This document shows positions 5,720 through 6,819 of a stretch of DNA of 6,819 bases, piece after piece. The DNA is taken from assembly GCA_003694905.1 (NCBI GenBank), contig RFJM01000414.1, positions 1 to 6,819 on the forward strand. Direction: 5' to 3'. A program made the translations under genes and the position numbers. Under the pieces are notes generated by a model. The model was given only the letters and a program-made list of their open reading frames with translations, ran no database searches and had not been told where the DNA came from. Source of the DNA: Caldilineae bacterium (GTDB taxonomy: Bacteria; Chloroflexota; Anaerolineae; J102). Within the stretch, counting starts at the first letter, position 1; each line of letters begins with the position of its first letter.

Positions 5720-6685
5720 ATGAACTACCTTATCACCGGCGGGGCCGGCTTCATCGGTCATCACCTCGCCAATCGTCTGGTCGCGCAGGGTCATCATGTG
5801 CGCGTCCTCGACGATCTGAGTGCCGGCGACCCCTCCCTGCTGAATGAACAGGTCCTCTTTACCCGTGGCGATGTACGGGATCAACCGAAACTCTGGACCC
5901 TTCTACACAATATCGACTGCGTGTACCATCTGGCGGCTAAGGTTTCGCTCCCGCAATCGGTGCTCTATCCTCGCGACTACAACGACGTCAACGTCGGCGG
6001 CACCGTCTGCCTGATGGAGGCCATGCGCGCGGTCGGCGTCAAGCGCGTGGTGCTGGCTTCTTCGGGAACCATCTACGGTGATCAGAAACGCCAGCCGGTG
6101 GATGAAGACGTCGTGCCCGAATTACTCACTCCCTACGCGGTGAGCAAGTTTGCCTCCGAGCATTACATGTTCACCCTGGGCATCCACTATGGCATCGAGA
6201 CGGTGGCCCTGCGCATCTTCAATGCCTATGGCCCCGGCCAGGCCTTGCCCCCGGCTTACCCTCCGGTGGTCCCGCAGGTGATGAACCAGGTGCTCAACGG
6301 AGGCACGGTCGTGGTGTTCGGTAGCGGTAGGCAGACCCGCGACTATGTCTATATCGATGATGTGGTTGACGCCCTCATCGAGGCGGGACACCGCGAGGGC
6401 ATCGACCGCCAGGTGATCAACGTGGGCTCAGGTACCGAGACCAGCGTTCTGGAACTGGTAGAAGCCATCGGCGAGGTGACGGGCAGAACACCCCACGTGC
6501 TACGCAATGAAGAGCAGAGCGGGGGTGTGCGTCGCCTGGTGGCCGACCTGGAGAAAGCCCAAAGACTATTGAACTATGAACCGCAGGTCTCGTTGAAGGA
6601 GGGCCTGGCCCGCACCCTGGCCCTGGATGTACGTTTCTCGCGTATGCGGCCCTCCCTGCGCGCGGATGTCCCCTCTACCCCCTGA
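5720..6685 (+). CDS. NAD-dependent sugar-nucleotide epimerase/dehydratase (GalE-like extended SDR)
   Basis: This 321-residue protein is an extended short-chain dehydrogenase/reductase. It has the N-terminal NAD-binding TGGAGFIG (6-13), acidic residues after strand 2 (D31, D32) that fit NAD preference, HLAA (70-73), catalytic S115 in ASSGTIYG and the Y139-x3-K143 pair. Substrate-side motifs RIFNAYGPGQ (165-174) and GRQTRDYVYIDDVVDA (203-218) are also visible. The family acts on nucleotide-activated sugars in the cytoplasm, usually for polysaccharide or glycan synthesis. UDP-glucose 4-epimerase-type activity is the best guess, but UDP-glucuronate epimerase or a 4,6-dehydratase cannot be excluded. 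GAGG (5711-5714) lies 5 nt before the ATG, and the glycine-rich motif begins at residue 6, so the start is sound. No glycosyltransferase or other sugar gene is in the window. The last 15 residues or so are a variable tail. Confidence 0.93.
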   Translation: MNYLITGGAGFIGHHLANRLVAQGHHVRVLDDLSAGDPSLLNEQVLFTRGDVRDQPKLWTLLHNIDCVYHLAAKVSLPQSVLYPRDYNDVNVGGTVCLMEAMRAVGVKRVVLASSGTIYGDQKRQPVDEDVVPELLTPYAVSKFASEHYMFTLGIHYGIETVALRIFNAYGPGQALPPAYPPVVPQVMNQVLNGGTVVVFGSGRQTRDYVYIDDVVDALIEAGHREGIDRQVINVGSGTETSVLELVEAIGEVTGRTPHVLRNEEQSGGVRRLVADLEKAQRLLNYEPQVSLKEGLARTLALDVRFSRMRPSLRADVPSTP

Positions 6686-6690
6686 CTCCC

Positions 6691-6819
6691 TCAAGCACAC
6701 TCGACATCTTCGCGCTCGCACTCGGGCAGAATACCCCAGCGGGCAAAGCGATGGCGGTGGGCTGCCACCCACCGATACACCTTCACCTCCAGCCAGAAAC
6801 ATGGGGCCCACCCCAGTAC
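6691..6819 (-). CDS. C-terminal end of a probable DCC (DUF393) thiol-disulfide oxidoreductase family protein (partial)
   Basis: A minus-strand frame is open from the window edge to a TGA at 6691-6693, giving 42 residues; the start lies outside the window. The sequence VYRWVAAHRHRFARWG followed by a Cys resembles the C-terminal YRWIA-x-(N/H)RY segment of DCC-family proteins such as Bacillus YuxK. The family's N-terminal DxxCxxC motif would lie beyond the window and cannot be checked. Codon third positions are mostly G or C, as in the neighbouring genes. The gene converges on the epimerase with 5 bp between stops and no visible terminator. Coding status is fairly likely; the family name is tentative. 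Confidence 0.55.
   Translation of the reverse strand, partial: VLGWAPCFWLEVKVYRWVAAHRHRFARWGILPECEREDVECA

Noticed and set aside
6755..6774. 7-bp hairpin after the epimerase as its terminator
   Set aside because: It has no T-run and lies inside the likely coding sequence of the converging gene, where its bases are explained by codons.

Overview
This 6.8 kb window is GC-rich, tightly packed bacterial chromosome. It most resembles a Chloroflexota genome (Anaerolineae- or Caldilineae-like). That placement rests on the look of the GroEL and GroES proteins, a perfect CIRCE operator, and a secreted protein combining DUF5666, cohesin and dockerin modules. It is an inference from family resemblance, not from a marker gene or database search.

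Layout, left to right. (1) 2-1465, plus strand: the 3' part of a large extracellular modular protein. It shows the end of one DUF5666 repeat, a Pro/Gly/Asn linker, a complete DUF5666 repeat, a second linker, a cohesin domain, a dockerin and a C-terminal beta-rich module. A strong intrinsic terminator follows at 1497-1530. (2) 1692-2909, plus: a MEMO1-family protein (AmmeMemoRadiSam system protein B type) with a PqqD-like N-terminal extension. It has no Shine-Dalgarno and a possible -10 box almost touching its start codon. (3) 2913-2946: a 12-bp perfect hairpin lying between the convergent MEMO-type gene and groEL, probably terminating both. (4) 5257 down to 2972, minus: the groES-groEL chaperonin operon, with a textbook promoter (TTGACA-N17-TATCAT) and a perfect CIRCE operator just after the expected transcription start. 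It also has an unusually long, structured groES-groEL spacer (177 bp). (5) 5258-5644: about 390 bp without a convincing gene but with several inverted repeats. (6) 5720-6685, plus: a GalE-like NAD-dependent sugar-nucleotide epimerase/dehydratase with an extended -10 promoter. (7) 6691-6819, minus: the C-terminal end of a gene cut by the window edge, probably a DCC/DUF393 thiol-disulfide oxidoreductase, converging on the epimerase with only 5 bp between the stop codons.

The genes do not form one pathway. The best-supported regulatory unit is the HrcA/CIRCE-controlled chaperonin operon; hrcA itself is not in the window. No mobile element, CRISPR array, tRNA or rRNA was seen. The more unusual points are the PqqD-like/MEMO fusion with leaderless-looking start, the dockerin sandwiched between two cohesin-like modules, the 61-bp exact repeat at a 297-bp period, and the hairpins in the groESL transcript.
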